This document shows positions 47,236-57,211 of a stretch of 64,000 nucleotides of DNA, piece by piece. The stretch lies in the NCBI GenBank assembly GCA_021166775.1, contig JAJPEQ010000006.1, positions 62,001 to 126,000 on the forward strand. Reading direction: 5' to 3'. Numbering within the stretch: the stretch's first letter is position 1; each line of letters begins with the position of its first letter. This DNA comes from Comamonas sp. (lineage in GTDB: Bacteria; Pseudomonadota; Gammaproteobacteria; Burkholderiales; Burkholderiaceae_C). The notes under the pieces were generated by a model, which was given only the letters and a program-made list of their open reading frames with translations, was not told where the DNA came from and did no database searches. The position numbers and the translations under genes are program-made.

Positions 47236-48444
47236 TCAGCTGACCATTCGCTTCATTGCCCCGCTTTGCAGCAGCCTCGCCACCATGCGGGAAGTCATGC
47301 TCTGAGTGCTGCCATCGGCCTGCGTGAACAGGAACAGGGTGTTTCGGGGACTGAGCCATGTGAGCTGCGTACGCACCACGCCGTGCGCCCCTGCGATATC
47401 CACCCATTCGCCCACGCTCAGGCTCGTTTCCAGCGAGGCGCCGCCGACTGCCGGTCCAGGCGCACTTGCGGCAGCCGCCGGCGCCTCCGTTGCTTCGTGG
47501 ATGGGTGGGGCGGCCGCCTGCGCGCCCTGCGCCTCCTGGTGCTGCGGCACGGGCAGATCATGGCCCCCTCCAAGGGGCATCTGCGCCGACGCCGCGCCGT
47601 CCTGCTCCAGTCCATGCACGGTTTGCGCAAAATCATCGGTCACGGCGTCCAGAGCCCCCGCCACGGTCAATGGTGCCGGCGCACGCAGCGAGTCCCACAT
47701 CGAAGAATCGATGCCCGGCAGGGCCTCCTGCCCCATGGGCGCGAGAAAGCTCTCCATGGCGTCCGTGCGGGAGTGAGCGAAGGGCTCATCGGCGACCAGT
47801 CCCGAAAAACGGCTCCGACCCGTGGTCACATAGTGCAAGGGCTGGACGCCGCGCGCCCGCAGATCTTCCGAAACCCGGCGGTACTCACGCGCCAGCAAGG
47901 TGCCCAAGCCTGACTGCATCGGCGCCAACCAGAGACGAACCAATTCGGTGGGCACACCGACGCCGTAGACGACGCCAAAGAGCGCGCGCACATAGTTGCC
48001 TGGACGCAGCGGGTTACGCTCCGGCTGCACGCGATCGAATCCCTGAGCGGCGCCGATCAGGGTGTCTAGCTCCGACAGGGCCGGCGCCACCTCGTGGGCA
48101 ATGCGCTGGCGCGCACGCACCATTTCGACACGCAGGCGCGCGTCGTCCTTGCCGATTTCCAGCAATTTTCCCGTGGCCGACAGGCCCCCAGGCTGCGCCG
48201 GCACGCCCTGGGCGAACAATTCGAGCATGGCCAGCGGATACTGGGCCACCAGCCGGGATTCATGCTTGACAAGGTGTTGCAGCGCCTGCGCTTCCTGCGC
48301 ACTCGCCTGCCCCGGTGTCTCGTGCTGCTGCCACTGGGCACGCACGAGCCGCACCAGATCGCTCATCAACACGCTGCTGCGCTTGACGGCGCCAACGATG
48401 CTGGCACGGTAAATGGCGACGGTGTCCACGGGAGAGGCCGGCAT
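47236..48444 (-). CDS. DUF1631-like protein
   Basis: A 402-residue protein without signal peptide or membrane helix. RNPLRPGNYVRALFGVV near residue 145 and the C-terminal LTWLSPRNTLFLFTQADGSTQSMTSRMVARLL fit DUF1631, a betaproteobacterial family of unknown function. It is shorter than the common ~750-residue members, and the middle is a low-complexity Ala/Gln/Pro stretch. The C-terminal segment may fold like a PilZ barrel, which would suggest cyclic-di-GMP binding, but no RxxxR motif was found. Function unknown. Confidence 0.65.
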   Translation of the reverse strand: MPASPVDTVAIYRASIVGAVKRSSVLMSDLVRLVRAQWQQHETPGQASAQEAQALQHLVKHESRLVAQYPLAMLELFAQGVPAQPGGLSATGKLLEIGKDDARLRVEMVRARQRIAHEVAPALSELDTLIGAAQGFDRVQPERNPLRPGNYVRALFGVVYGVGVPTELVRLWLAPMQSGLGTLLAREYRRVSEDLRARGVQPLHYVTTGRSRFSGLVADEPFAHSRTDAMESFLAPMGQEALPGIDSSMWDSLRAPAPLTVAGALDAVTDDFAQTVHGLEQDGAASAQMPLGGGHDLPVPQHQEAQGAQAAAPPIHEATEAPAAAASAPGPAVGGASLETSLSVGEWVDIAGAHGVVRTQLTWLSPRNTLFLFTQADGSTQSMTSRMVARLLQSGAMKRMVS

Positions 48445-48483
48445 GGCGAAACTGTGTGTACAAGCCGCAGGCGTGACCTGCGC

Positions 48484-50145
48484 CTACTTCAAAGCCTTGT
48501 AGCGTACCCGCTTTGGCGCCGCGCCCTCTTCCCCCAGGCGTTTTTTCTTGTCCGCTTCATATTCCTGATAGTTGCCATCGAAGTAGAACCATTGGCTGTC
48601 GCCCTCGGCTGCGAGGATGTGCGTGGCAATCCGATCAAGAAACCAGCGGTCGTGGCTGATCACCATCACCGTGCCGGCATATTCGAGCAGCGCGTCTTCC
48701 AAGGCCCGCAGGGTTTCGACATCCAGGTCGTTGGAGGGTTCGTCCAGCAGCAGCACATTGCCGCCCTGAATCAGCGTCTTGGCCAGATGCAGGCGCCCAC
48801 GCTCGCCCCCCGAGAGGTTGCCCACCTTCTTCTGCTGATCCTGGCCGTTGAAGTTGAAACGCCCGCAATACGCGCGGCTGGCCATCTGGAACTTGCCGAC
48901 GTTGATGATGTCCAGCCCCCCGGAAACATCTTCCCAGACCGTCTTCTCGTCCGTCAGGGCATCACGCGACTGATCGACATAAGCCATCTTCACCGTCTGG
49001 CCGATGACCACCTCGCCGCTGTCGGGCTTTTCCTTGCCGGCGATCATCTTGAACAACGTGGATTTGCCTGCGCCGTTCGGGCCGATGATGCCGACAATGG
49101 CCCCCGCGGGCACGGCAAAGCTCAGGTTGTCGATGAGCACCCGATCGCCAAAACTCTTGGTGACATGATGGAATTCGATCACCTGCGTGCCCAGGCGCTC
49201 GGCCACGGGAATGAAGATTTCCTGCGTCTCGTTGCGCTTTTGGTACTCGTGGTCGGAGAGCTCCTCGAAGCGCGCGATACGGGCCTTGGACTTGGCCTGG
49301 CGCCCCTTGGCGTTTTGGCGCACCCATTCCAGTTCCTTTTTCAGGGCCTTGGCGCGGGCTTCCTCGCCCTTTTGTTCCGATTCCAGGCGGGCCTGCTTCT
49401 GAGTCAGCCACTCGGAGTAATTGCCCTTGTACGGGATGCCGTGACCGCGATCGAGCTCCAGGATCCACTCGGCCGCGTTGTCCAGGAAGTAACGGTCGTG
49501 GGTAATGGCCACCACGGTGCCGGGAAAGCGATGCAGGAACTGCTCCAGCCATTCGACCGACTCTGCATCCAGGTGGTTGGTGGGTTCGTCCAGCAGCAGC
49601 ATGTCGGGCTTGGACAGCAGCAGCCTGCACAGCGCCACGCGGCGCTTCTCACCGCCCGAGAGCTTGCCGATGACCGCATCCCAGGGCGGCAGGCGCAAGG
49701 CATCGGCCGCAATTTCCAGCTGGTGCTCGCTGTCGGTGCCCGCCGCGGCAATGACCGCCTCGAGCTGCGCCTGTTCGGCCGCGAGTGCATCAAAGTCGGC
49801 ATCTTCCTCGGCGTAGGCGGCATAGACCGCCTCCAGGCGCGCACGGGCGGCATTGACCTCGGCCATCGCTTCCTCGACTTCCTCGCGCACCGTGCGCGCA
49901 GGATCGAGCTGCGGCTCCTGCGGGAGGTAGCCTATGGTCAGCCCTGGCATGGGCAGCGCCTCGCCCTCGTACTCCTTGTCCACGCCCGCCATGATCTTGA
50001 GCAGCGTGGATTTGCCCGAGCCATTGAGGCCGAGCACGCCGATCTTCGCCCCCGGGAAAAAAGACAGCGAAATGTCTTTCAGAATCTGCCGCTTGGGTGG
50101 CACGGTCTTGGTCACGCGGTTCATCGAAAAAACATACTGAGCCAT
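48484..50145 (-). CDS. ettA: Energy-dependent translational throttle protein EttA
   Basis: This 553-residue ABC-F protein binds the ribosomal E site and gates the first elongation step by ADP/ATP ratio. Two ATPase domains are present: Walker A GLNGSGKST with LSGGEKRRVAL, and GPNGAGKST with LSGGERGRLHL. Between them lies the charged P-site tRNA-interaction motif (KKELEWVRQNAKGRQAKSK). The family-typical start MAQYVFSMNRV is the ATG at 50145. It is divergent from rhlE. Confidence 0.95.
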   Translation of the reverse strand: MAQYVFSMNRVTKTVPPKRQILKDISLSFFPGAKIGVLGLNGSGKSTLLKIMAGVDKEYEGEALPMPGLTIGYLPQEPQLDPARTVREEVEEAMAEVNAARARLEAVYAAYAEEDADFDALAAEQAQLEAVIAAAGTDSEHQLEIAADALRLPPWDAVIGKLSGGEKRRVALCRLLLSKPDMLLLDEPTNHLDAESVEWLEQFLHRFPGTVVAITHDRYFLDNAAEWILELDRGHGIPYKGNYSEWLTQKQARLESEQKGEEARAKALKKELEWVRQNAKGRQAKSKARIARFEELSDHEYQKRNETQEIFIPVAERLGTQVIEFHHVTKSFGDRVLIDNLSFAVPAGAIVGIIGPNGAGKSTLFKMIAGKEKPDSGEVVIGQTVKMAYVDQSRDALTDEKTVWEDVSGGLDIINVGKFQMASRAYCGRFNFNGQDQQKKVGNLSGGERGRLHLAKTLIQGGNVLLLDEPSNDLDVETLRALEDALLEYAGTVMVISHDRWFLDRIATHILAAEGDSQWFYFDGNYQEYEADKKKRLGEEGAAPKRVRYKALK

Positions 50146-50401
50146 GGATTCCTTCGTGCAATGCAAACTGAAAATAACGGCAGCGCGGCTGCCTTGATGC
50201 GCCAATTATCCGTGCATGCGACAATACGCGGCTGTCGGGCCTTCCAGTAGCCCGCACAAACGCGCCCCGCACACGGACGCACCGGGTCTCCATCAGGAGG
50301 CCACGCTTTCGCAACCATCAGATCTGATGTACTGGCCGGACGGTTCACACGACCGCGGCTTCAGGCTGATACCCGCGCCCAGGATGGGTGCAGACACACA
50401 A

Positions 50402-52009
50402 ATGACATTTGAAGAACTGAACCTGGCACCAGCGTTGCTGCGCGCCGTGCAAGAGTTGGGCTACGAAAATCCGACACCGATACAGGCGCAAGCCATTCCG
50501 CTGGTCCTGGAGGGTTCGGACCTGCTCGCCGGCGCACAGACCGGTACCGGGAAGACGGCGGCCTTTGCGCTGCCCATCCTGCATCACCTCGCGCAAGACA
50601 CTCCTGCGGCAGGCAGGCACACGCCGATCCGCGCGCTGGTTCTCACGCCCACGCGCGAGCTGGCCGCGCAGATCGAGGAGTCCTTCCGCGCCTATGCGAA
50701 ATACCTGGACATCCGCTCGACCGTGATCTTCGGCGGCGTCGGCATGAATCCGCAGGTCGAGCGCATCAAGCGTGGCGTGGACGTGCTCGTCGCCACGCCC
50801 GGGCGGCTGCTGGATCTGCAGCAGCAAGGCCTGCTCGATCTCTCGGGCGTGCAGACGCTGGTGCTCGACGAAGCCGACCGGATGCTGGACATGGGCTTCA
50901 TCCACGACGTGAAGAAGATTCTCGCGCTGCTGCCGCGCGACAAGCAGAGCCTGCTGTTTTCCGCAACCTTCAGCGACGAAATCCGCGAACTGGCGGGCAG
51001 CCTGCTGCGCAGTCCCAAGAGCATCCAGGTCACACCGCGCAACACCACGGTGCAGCGCATCCGGCAGGTCATCCACCCCGTGGGGCGTGCCAAGAAGAAG
51101 GCGGTGCTGCTGCACATCATCCAGGAGCAGAACTGGAGCCAGGTGCTGGTATTCACGCGCACCAAATTCGGCGCCAACAACGTGGCCGAATACCTTGAAA
51201 AGAACGGCGTGACGGCCATGGCCTTGCACGGCAACAAGAGCCAGACGGCGCGCACCAACGCGCTCGAAGGTTTCAAGAACGGAAAGATTCGCGCGCTCGT
51301 GGCCACCGACATTGCCGCGCGCGGCATCGACATCGACGACCTGCCCCATGTCGTGAACTATGAAATCCCGAACGTGCCCGAGGATTACGTGCACCGCATC
51401 GGCCGCACCGGCCGCGCCGGGCGCGAGGGGCACGCGGTGAGCCTCGTCTGCATGGATGAGGAAGGTTTCATGATGGAAATTGAGCGCTTCACGCGCCAGG
51501 AAATCCCGGTGCAGCCGCTGGAAGGCTTCGGCCCGGATGAGGGCGAGAAGGCCGAACCCATCGCCATGGGTCGCCAGACCCTGTGGGGTGGTGCCGGCAG
51601 ACCACCGAGCCGCGAGGTGATGCAGGCCGCCGCCAAGGCCGCGCGCGGCGAAATGATGGAGCGTATCCGTACCAACAAGGCCGGCCGCCCCGCCACGCGG
51701 AACAATCACAAGCCCGACGGTCGGCCGCAAGCGCCCCGCTCGGATGACGGCAGCGGCAGGCCCCGTGCCAGTCGCAACGACCACCACTCGGAACGGCGCC
51801 ATGACGACAGCCAGCCTCATGGCGAAAACGCGCACCTGGGAACGCAATTGGGGCGCTTGGGCATGGAGCCGCGGCGCAACGCCCGGGGCAGCGGCGGCCA
51901 ACCGGACCCGATGCGCACGAGCGCGGACCTCATGGGTCAGCACGGCCGGCGCGGCGCGCCACGCGGCAATCGCTCGCGCGGCCCACGCGGCGGCGGCTAT
52001 CCGGCCTGA
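50402..52009 (+). CDS. rhlE: DEAD-box RNA helicase RhlE
   Basis: A 535-residue helicase for ribosome assembly and RNA decay. Motifs: Q-motif ([14 protein letters not shown]), [42 protein letters not shown] and [10 protein letters not shown]. The last ~150 residues are a disordered Arg/Gly/Asn/His-rich tail that probably binds RNA. The ATG at 50402 fits homologues; the frame is open 62 codons upstream, and ATG 50384 is possible. The 256 bases between it and ettA hold no other gene. Confidence 0.93.
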   Translation: MTFEELNLAPALLRAVQELGYENPTPIQAQAIPLVLEGSDLLAGAQTGTGKTAAFALPILHHLAQDTPAAGRHTPIRALVLTPTRELAAQIEESFRAYAKYLDIRSTVIFGGVGMNPQVERIKRGVDVLVATPGRLLDLQQQGLLDLSGVQTLVLDEADRMLDMGFIHDVKKILALLPRDKQSLLFSATFSDEIRELAGSLLRSPKSIQVTPRNTTVQRIRQVIHPVGRAKKKAVLLHIIQEQNWSQVLVFTRTKFGANNVAEYLEKNGVTAMALHGNKSQTARTNALEGFKNGKIRALVATDIAARGIDIDDLPHVVNYEIPNVPEDYVHRIGRTGRAGREGHAVSLVCMDEEGFMMEIERFTRQEIPVQPLEGFGPDEGEKAEPIAMGRQTLWGGAGRPPSREVMQAAAKAARGEMMERIRTNKAGRPATRNNHKPDGRPQAPRSDDGSGRPRASRNDHHSERRHDDSQPHGENAHLGTQLGRLGMEPRRNARGSGGQPDPMRTSADLMGQHGRRGAPRGNRSRGPRGGGYPA

Positions 52010-52102
52010 AACGCGCATTCCGAAGGCCGCCAGGACACGGCCGCCTTCGGGTTCCCGGCTTTGTGGCAAGCTATCGGGGCATTTCATTTTCCAGAGCCAC
52101 CC

Positions 52103-53857
52103 ATGAAGCTGCTGCCGAGGCCGTGCGCCGCTCACACTCACCCATCAACCCGCCTGGCCCGCCGCTGGCTGATTCCAGCCAGCGCCGTCACCGCGCTTCT
52201 TCTTGCGGCCTGCGCCAGCACGCCCTTGCCGCCGTGGCCCTCTCAAGGCGCGCGGGTCGTTCCTCCCCCGCATTCCAGGGCACAGGCCGCACAGCCTGAC
52301 CGCCCCACCGATCAGGCACGCACCAGCCCGGTGACGACTCCCGTCGCAGGGCCTGAAGATCAGCCGGGAGCCGCCACGCTCATCGAGAGCGCCGCGGTCG
52401 CCACTCATTTCCCCGAGCCCCCGGTGCGTTACGACACCCCCGGTCTGCAGACCCATCGGCGCGCCTGGACCACCAATGCCGAGCTCTCCCAGTGGCTGGA
52501 CGAACTGGCGAACGCCCCCGGCGACCGAACAAGCGCACAAGCAATCGATCTGGGCCCATCGCAAAACGGCACGCCCCTGCTGGCCTTGGCCTTGAGCGGC
52601 ACGATCGGCGACAAGCCGCTGCTATCCAACGGGCGGCCCACCGTGCTCCTCGTGGGGCAGCAGCACGGCGACGAACCGGGCAGCAGCGAAGCGCTGCTGG
52701 TGATGGCACGCGAACTGTCCCAGGGGCTGCTCGCACCCATGCTTGAGCGCATCAACGTGATCATCGTCCCGCGAGCCAACCCCGATGGCGCCTCGACCGG
52801 CAGCCATGCAACCAGCGACGGCACCGACCTGGACCATGACCACCTGGCCCTGCGCACGCCCGAGGCCAGAGCCATCGCACAGCTGATTCGCACCTACCGT
52901 CCTGCCGTCATCGCCGACGTGCACGAATACCCGGTGCAAGCCATCGACATGGCGGGCATGAAGGGACTGCCCAGCTACGATGTGCTGGCGCAACCAGCGA
53001 CCGCGGCCAACATACCGGAATTCGTCAACAAGGCGGCCCTGGAATGGTTTGTGCAACCCCTGTTCAATTCGCTTGAAGACAGCGGCCTGACCCATGAATG
53101 GCTGCATACGCTCACGGCGGACCAGGGTGCGTTGGCGGCGCAGACGGGTGACGCGCAGCCCGATTCGCTGCGCAACCTGGGAGGGCTGAGCAACACGGTC
53201 AGCCTGGTCATCGCCAGCCGTGGCGCGGGGCTCGGGCGCGCCCACATCCAGCGCCGCGTGCACAGCCTGGTGGTGGCGCTCACGAGCGTGCTGCGCAGCA
53301 CGGCGGATCGCAGTGGCGACCTGCGCCAGGTACAGACCTATGTGACGCGAGACGTTGCATCCAAGGCGTGCCAGGGTCTGATCACGGTTCAGGCCAGCCC
53401 CACCGTCTCCGAGCGTGACCTGGGCCTGATCAACGAAACCAGCGGCGAGCTCACGCGACTGAAGGTGCAATGGACCTCCACGGCGACCCTGCACCCCGAG
53501 TTGCAGCGCCCGCGGCCGTGCGGGTATTGGCTGAGCGCCGACTCGGCAGCGGCGCAACATCTGGCCTGGCTGGGCCTGCAGGTGATGCGCATCGCCGAAG
53601 GCGGCTCGGTGTTGACCGAGAGTTTTCCCGGCGGCCCGAGCGGCGTCGGCTCGACCCCGCAGGCGGTGCGCACGACAACCGACGTGCCTGCCGGCAGCTA
53701 CTTCGTGGGGATGAACCAGCCCCTGGCCAACGTGGCTGCGGCGGCACTTGAGCCCGGAACGCCGTTCAGCTACCAGGGCACGGGGATTCTTGGCGAGCCC
53801 GGCGCAAGCGCCCGCGTCATCAACAACCCCACCCTGGTGTTTGACGAATCGGAGTAG
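52103..53857 (+). CDS. M14-family zinc carboxypeptidase, lipoprotein
   Basis: A 584-residue predicted lipoprotein: signal peptide with lipobox LLAAC near residue 37, then a Pro/Ala-rich linker. An M14 peptidase domain from about residue 120 has the zinc site QQHGDEPGS (HxxE), VPRANPDGA, DLDHDHL and DVHEYPVQA (third zinc ligand). The C-terminal ~170 residues form a separate region. It is likely anchored in the outer membrane and cleaves peptides or peptidoglycan stems in the periplasm. The substrate is unknown. Confidence 0.85.
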   Translation: MKLLPRPCAAHTHPSTRLARRWLIPASAVTALLLAACASTPLPPWPSQGARVVPPPHSRAQAAQPDRPTDQARTSPVTTPVAGPEDQPGAATLIESAAVATHFPEPPVRYDTPGLQTHRRAWTTNAELSQWLDELANAPGDRTSAQAIDLGPSQNGTPLLALALSGTIGDKPLLSNGRPTVLLVGQQHGDEPGSSEALLVMARELSQGLLAPMLERINVIIVPRANPDGASTGSHATSDGTDLDHDHLALRTPEARAIAQLIRTYRPAVIADVHEYPVQAIDMAGMKGLPSYDVLAQPATAANIPEFVNKAALEWFVQPLFNSLEDSGLTHEWLHTLTADQGALAAQTGDAQPDSLRNLGGLSNTVSLVIASRGAGLGRAHIQRRVHSLVVALTSVLRSTADRSGDLRQVQTYVTRDVASKACQGLITVQASPTVSERDLGLINETSGELTRLKVQWTSTATLHPELQRPRPCGYWLSADSAAAQHLAWLGLQVMRIAEGGSVLTESFPGGPSGVGSTPQAVRTTTDVPAGSYFVGMNQPLANVAAAALEPGTPFSYQGTGILGEPGASARVINNPTLVFDESE

Positions 53858-53874
53858 CTGCATCCGCTGAGCCA

Positions 53875-53898
53875 CCGGTCGGCGCACGCGCCGGCCGG
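53875..53898. repeat. GC-rich palindrome between M14 and rarD genes
   Basis: CCGGTCGGCG pairs with CGCCGGCCGG around a 4-nt centre, with one G-T pair. It lacks a T-run and could stabilise the upstream message. Confidence 0.5.
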
Positions 53899-53919
53899 CT
53901 GCCAGACGCAAGGCACCCC

Positions 53920-54810
53920 ATGATCACCGGCCTGCTCGCCTCCCTCGGCGCCTCGGTGCTGTTTGCGGCGATGTACTACCTCGCGCCTCGGCTGGCGCCT
54001 CTCGATGGCGAACAGATCTTCGGCTGGCGCGTTCTCTCGATGCTGCCCTTCACCACGCTCATCGTGCTCTCTCGCGGTCAATGGTCGTGCGTGCGTTCCA
54101 TGTTCGAGCGCGCACGGCAGGATCTCCTGTGGGGACTGGCCCTGTGCGCAAGCGCCGCGCTGCTGGGGGTGCAGCTCTGGCTGTTCCTCTGGGCGCCGCT
54201 CCAAGGGCGCGCAATGCCCGTGTCGCTGGGCTACTTCCTGTTGCCGCTTGTCATGGGGGTGGCGAGCCGCTCGCTGTTTCACGAGCGTCTGTCACGGATG
54301 CAATGGCTGGCCGTGGGGCTGGCGGCCTTGGGTGTGGGGCATGAAGTCCTGCGCACGGGCGCGATGTCCTGGGAAACGTGGCTGGTGGCCATCGGTTACA
54401 CGATCTATTTCGTGCTGCGGCGAAAGCTGGGTACCGATCACCTTGCGGGGCACTGGATCGACCTGATGCTGCTGGTTCCCGCCGCGTTGTGGTTCGTGTT
54501 GCGCACGCCCGCTTCCACGCTCTTCTTCGCGAGCACGCCCCACCTGTGGAGCATGGTTGCGGCGCTGGGCGTTGTCAGCGCCGTGGCCCTTGCACTGTAC
54601 ATGATGGCCAGCCGCTTGCTGGCACTCGGTCTGTTTGGGCTCCTGAGCTATGTGGAGCCGATGCTGCTTGCCCTCGCAGCGCTGCTGCTCGGCGAGCGCA
54701 TCCGTGACGAGCAATGGCCGACTTATCTGCCGATTTTCGCGGCGGTCGGCGTGCTTGTGATCGACGGCATCGCGCGCATCCGTTCCGGGGCGCGCCACGC
54801 CACCTCCTGA
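53920..54810 (+). CDS. rarD: EamA/RarD-type transporter
   Basis: A 296-residue membrane protein with about ten helices of the drug/metabolite transporter superfamily. It matches RarD: FAAMYYLAPRLAPLDGEQIFGWR at the start, WLFLWAPLQGRAMPVSLGYFLLPLVMG, and LGLFGLLSYVEPMLLALAALLLGERI. RarD relatives are linked to chloramphenicol sensitivity in Pseudomonas; the natural substrate is unknown. It is convergent with gpsA, 8 bases away. Confidence 0.85.
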   Translation: MITGLLASLGASVLFAAMYYLAPRLAPLDGEQIFGWRVLSMLPFTTLIVLSRGQWSCVRSMFERARQDLLWGLALCASAALLGVQLWLFLWAPLQGRAMPVSLGYFLLPLVMGVASRSLFHERLSRMQWLAVGLAALGVGHEVLRTGAMSWETWLVAIGYTIYFVLRRKLGTDHLAGHWIDLMLLVPAALWFVLRTPASTLFFASTPHLWSMVAALGVVSAVALALYMMASRLLALGLFGLLSYVEPMLLALAALLLGERIRDEQWPTYLPIFAAVGVLVIDGIARIRSGARHATS

Positions 54811-54818
54811 AAACGACA

Positions 54819-55805
54819 CTACTCGCCCTTGGGATCGCGCTCCATCAGCTGCGCAACGGCCTGCTCAGGCCGGGTTGTGCCGTCGAGCAGGGCCACGACG
54901 GCCTCGACGATCGGCATCTCGACGCCCAGTTGCCGGGCACGGGCCGCCACGGTGTGGGCACTGTGGACACCCTCGGCCACGTGGCCAAGATCGCCGAGCA
55001 CCCGAGCCAGGGGCAGGCCCCGGGCCAGTTGCAAGCCTACCGTGCGGTTGCGCGAGAGATCGCCCGTGGCCGTCAGCACGAGATCACCCAGGCCGGACAG
55101 GCCCATGAAGGTTTCCGTGCACGCACCCAGCGCAACGCCAAGACGCGACATCTCGGCCAGACCGCGCGTGATCAATGCCGCCCGCGCATTCAAACCCAGC
55201 CGCAGGCCGTCACACAAGCCGGTGGCAATGGCCAGGACGTTCTTGACCGCACCACCGACCTCCACACCCACCAGATCGTCATTGACATACACCCGAAGAT
55301 GCCTGCCATGCAGTGCCTGCACGAGCGCCTCGCGCACCGATGCATGCGCGCTGGCAGCCACCAGGGCCGTGGGCTGCATGCGCGCCACCTCGAGAGCGAA
55401 GCTCGGACCGCTGAGTGCGCCCGCCTGCAGCTGCGGCGCAACCTGCGCGCACACTTCATGCGCCAGCTGTCCCGTGTGCGCCTCGAAGCCCTTGCACAGC
55501 CAGGCCACGGGGCCCTGAAAGTGCCGCAGCACCCCCAGCAGCCCGCGCAGGGCGGCCGTAGGCGTGGCAAGGAAGACCAGATCGGCGCCCGCGAGATGCT
55601 CCTCGACGCTGGCGCCCACCACCTCCAGCGAAGGCGGAAACGAGGCGCCCGCAAGGTATCGGGCATTTTCGCGCGCCTGGCGCATGGCTGCGATCTGCCG
55701 TTCGTCGCGCCCCCAGAGCCGGACGCGATGCGCCCCCGCATGACTGGCGGCACTGATGGCAATGGCCGTCCCCCAAGCGCCTGCCCCGATAACTACGATG
55801 TTCAT
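54819..55805 (-). CDS. gpsA: Glycerol-3-phosphate dehydrogenase [NAD(P)+]
   Basis: GpsA reduces DHAP to glycerol-3-phosphate for phospholipid synthesis. The 328-residue protein begins [20 protein letters not shown] and has [40 protein letters not shown] and [14 protein letters not shown]. It is the last gene of the rhodanese-grxC-secB-gpsA run, the same neighbourhood as in E. coli. Confidence 0.96.
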   Translation of the reverse strand: MNIVVIGAGAWGTAIAISAASHAGAHRVRLWGRDERQIAAMRQARENARYLAGASFPPSLEVVGASVEEHLAGADLVFLATPTAALRGLLGVLRHFQGPVAWLCKGFEAHTGQLAHEVCAQVAPQLQAGALSGPSFALEVARMQPTALVAASAHASVREALVQALHGRHLRVYVNDDLVGVEVGGAVKNVLAIATGLCDGLRLGLNARAALITRGLAEMSRLGVALGACTETFMGLSGLGDLVLTATGDLSRNRTVGLQLARGLPLARVLGDLGHVAEGVHSAHTVAARARQLGVEMPIVEAVVALLDGTTRPEQAVAQLMERDPKGE

Positions 55806-55845
55806 AGCTACTCGCGCTGATGCATAAACGGCCGCAGCCTCTATT
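55803..55845. repeat. Dispersed palindrome, degenerate copy between secB and gpsA
   Basis: ATAGCTACTCGCGCTGATGCATAAACG..GCAGCCTCTATT aligns with the copy at 31942-31980 over its whole length, though its stem has decayed. Confidence 0.5.
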
Positions 55846-55853
55846 CTTCCAGC

Positions 55854-56315
55854 TTACTGCTGCGTGTTGCTCGCGCCCTGCGCGGCGGCCGCGGCCTGTT
55901 GCTGCTCGTACATGGCCTGGAAGTTGATTTCCGCAAGGTGCACCGGCGGGAATCCCGCGCGCGTCACCACGTCGGCCACGTTGGAGCGGGCATAGGGATA
56001 GATGATCTGCGGGCAGACGACACGCATCACGTTGTCCATCTGCTCCTGCGGCACGTTGCGGATTTCGAAGATGCCAGCCTGCTTGGTCTCGACGAGGAAC
56101 ACCGTCTTGTCGCCGTGCTTGGCGTGCACCGTGGCGGTCACGGTGACTTCGTAAATTCCGTCCGCGATGGTTTCCGCGCCCACGCCCAGCTGGATGTCGA
56201 CGCTGGGCTGCTGCTGCTCAAGCAGGATTGCGGGCGAATTGGGCTGCTCGAGCGACATGTCCTTGAGGTACATGCGCTGAATCTGGAAAACCGGGGTTGC
56301 TTGCTCGTCGGCCAT
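55854..56315 (-). CDS. secB: Protein-export chaperone SecB
   Basis: SecB holds preproteins unfolded and hands them to SecA. The 153-residue protein matches the family: [19 protein letters not shown], the [25 protein letters not shown] sheet region and [33 protein letters not shown]. The ATG at 56315 gives the family start MADEQ. A hairpin lies between it and grxC. Confidence 0.96.
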   Translation of the reverse strand: MADEQATPVFQIQRMYLKDMSLEQPNSPAILLEQQQPSVDIQLGVGAETIADGIYEVTVTATVHAKHGDKTVFLVETKQAGIFEIRNVPQEQMDNVMRVVCPQIIYPYARSNVADVVTRAGFPPVHLAEINFQAMYEQQQAAAAAQGASNTQQ

Positions 56316-56344
56316 GATGTCGATCTTTGAGGGTAATGAACATG

Positions 56345-56380
56345 AAAATGCCCGCCCGGGGAACTCCCCCAAAGCGGGCA
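56345..56380 (-). terminator. Terminator-like hairpin between grxC and secB
   Basis: On the minus strand TGCCCGC...GCGGGCA encloses GGGGA-GT-TCCCC and is followed by TTTT. It could attenuate grxC transcripts before secB. Confidence 0.6.
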
Positions 56381-56416
56381 GGTCAGCCGCGCATTATGCA
56401 GCGCGGCACCTGGTCA

Positions 56417-56674
56417 TCAAGCCTGCAGCAGCGGCATCAGGCCGCCCCGGGCATCGAGCGCAAGCAGATCATCGCACCCACCCACGTGCTGGCCACCGAT
56501 GAAAATCTGCGGCACCGTACGTCGGCCCGTGATCTCCATCATCTGCTGACGCTGCGCGGGTTCGCCATCGACGCGGATTTCCTCGATGCTCTGCACGCCC
56601 TTGGACTTGAGAAACTGTTTGGCACGAATGCAGTAGGGGCACGTGGCCGTGGTGTACATCTTGACGGCTTGCAT
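56417..56674 (-). CDS. grxC: Glutaredoxin 3
   Basis: An 85-residue dithiol glutaredoxin that reduces protein disulfides with glutathione. The active site is TATCPYC, with cis-Pro TVPQIFI and GGCDDL. The ATG at 56674 has AAAGGA 8 bases upstream; an ATG 9 bases earlier is less well spaced. It lies between the rhodanese gene and secB. Confidence 0.95.
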   Translation of the reverse strand: MQAVKMYTTATCPYCIRAKQFLKSKGVQSIEEIRVDGEPAQRQQMMEITGRRTVPQIFIGGQHVGGCDDLLALDARGGLMPLLQA

Positions 56675-56727
56675 CGCTTTCATCCTTTCACTTGGCGCGC
56701 CTGCGCCATGGCGCAGTTGGGGGCCCG

Positions 56728-57135
56728 TCAGGCCTTTTCAACCGGCATGTTGGCCTCGCGCCAGGCCGCCATGCCCCCGGTCAGCGCCTGCGCCTTCTCG
56801 TAGCCAAGCCCACGGGCCATGGCCACGGCGCGGCGTGCGCGCAAACCGCTGGCGCAGACCAGCACCAGCGGCACGGTCTTGTTTTTCACCACTTGCGGCA
56901 GACGCTCCTTGAACTGGGACAACGGCACGCTCCTGGCGCCGCCGATGTGCCCCGCCGCGTATTCCCCGGCCTCGCAGACATCGACCACCACCGCCTTTTC
57001 ACGGTTGATGAGCTGCACCGCCGCGCTGGCCGACAGGCCACCCAGCCCGCCACCGGACACCATGGGCCAGGCGAGCAAGCCGCCAGAGACCAGGGCCAGA
57101 AGGATGAGATACCAGTTTTGCAGGATGAAGTTCAC
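56728..57135 (-). CDS. Membrane-anchored rhodanese-like protein (YibN type)
   Basis: A 135-residue protein with one N-terminal transmembrane helix (YLILLALVSGGLLAWPM) and a single rhodanese domain. The active-site Cys lies in LVLVCASGLRARRA. It corresponds to E. coli YibN, which sits next to grxC-secB and has been linked to inner-membrane protein/lipid translocation. It is first in the run leading to gpsA, divergent from gpmA, whose isofunctional gpmI is the yibN neighbour in E. coli. Confidence 0.9.
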   Translation of the reverse strand: MNFILQNWYLILLALVSGGLLAWPMVSGGGLGGLSASAAVQLINREKAVVVDVCEAGEYAAGHIGGARSVPLSQFKERLPQVVKNKTVPLVLVCASGLRARRAVAMARGLGYEKAQALTGGMAAWREANMPVEKA

Positions 57136-57211
57136 GGCGGCGCGACTCCGGGACAGTAAAAGCGCTGATTCTAAAATAGCCGGTTTGCTTTATTGAACGA
57201 AGGCCCTGCGC

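Noticed and set aside
47236..48444. Thymidine phosphorylase annotation for the DUF1631 protein
   Set aside because: Homologues sometimes carry that name, but none of the pyrimidine phosphorylase motifs is present.
48094..50250. 718-codon open frame opposite ettA
   Set aside because: Mirror of ettA with no domain and no ribosome-binding site.
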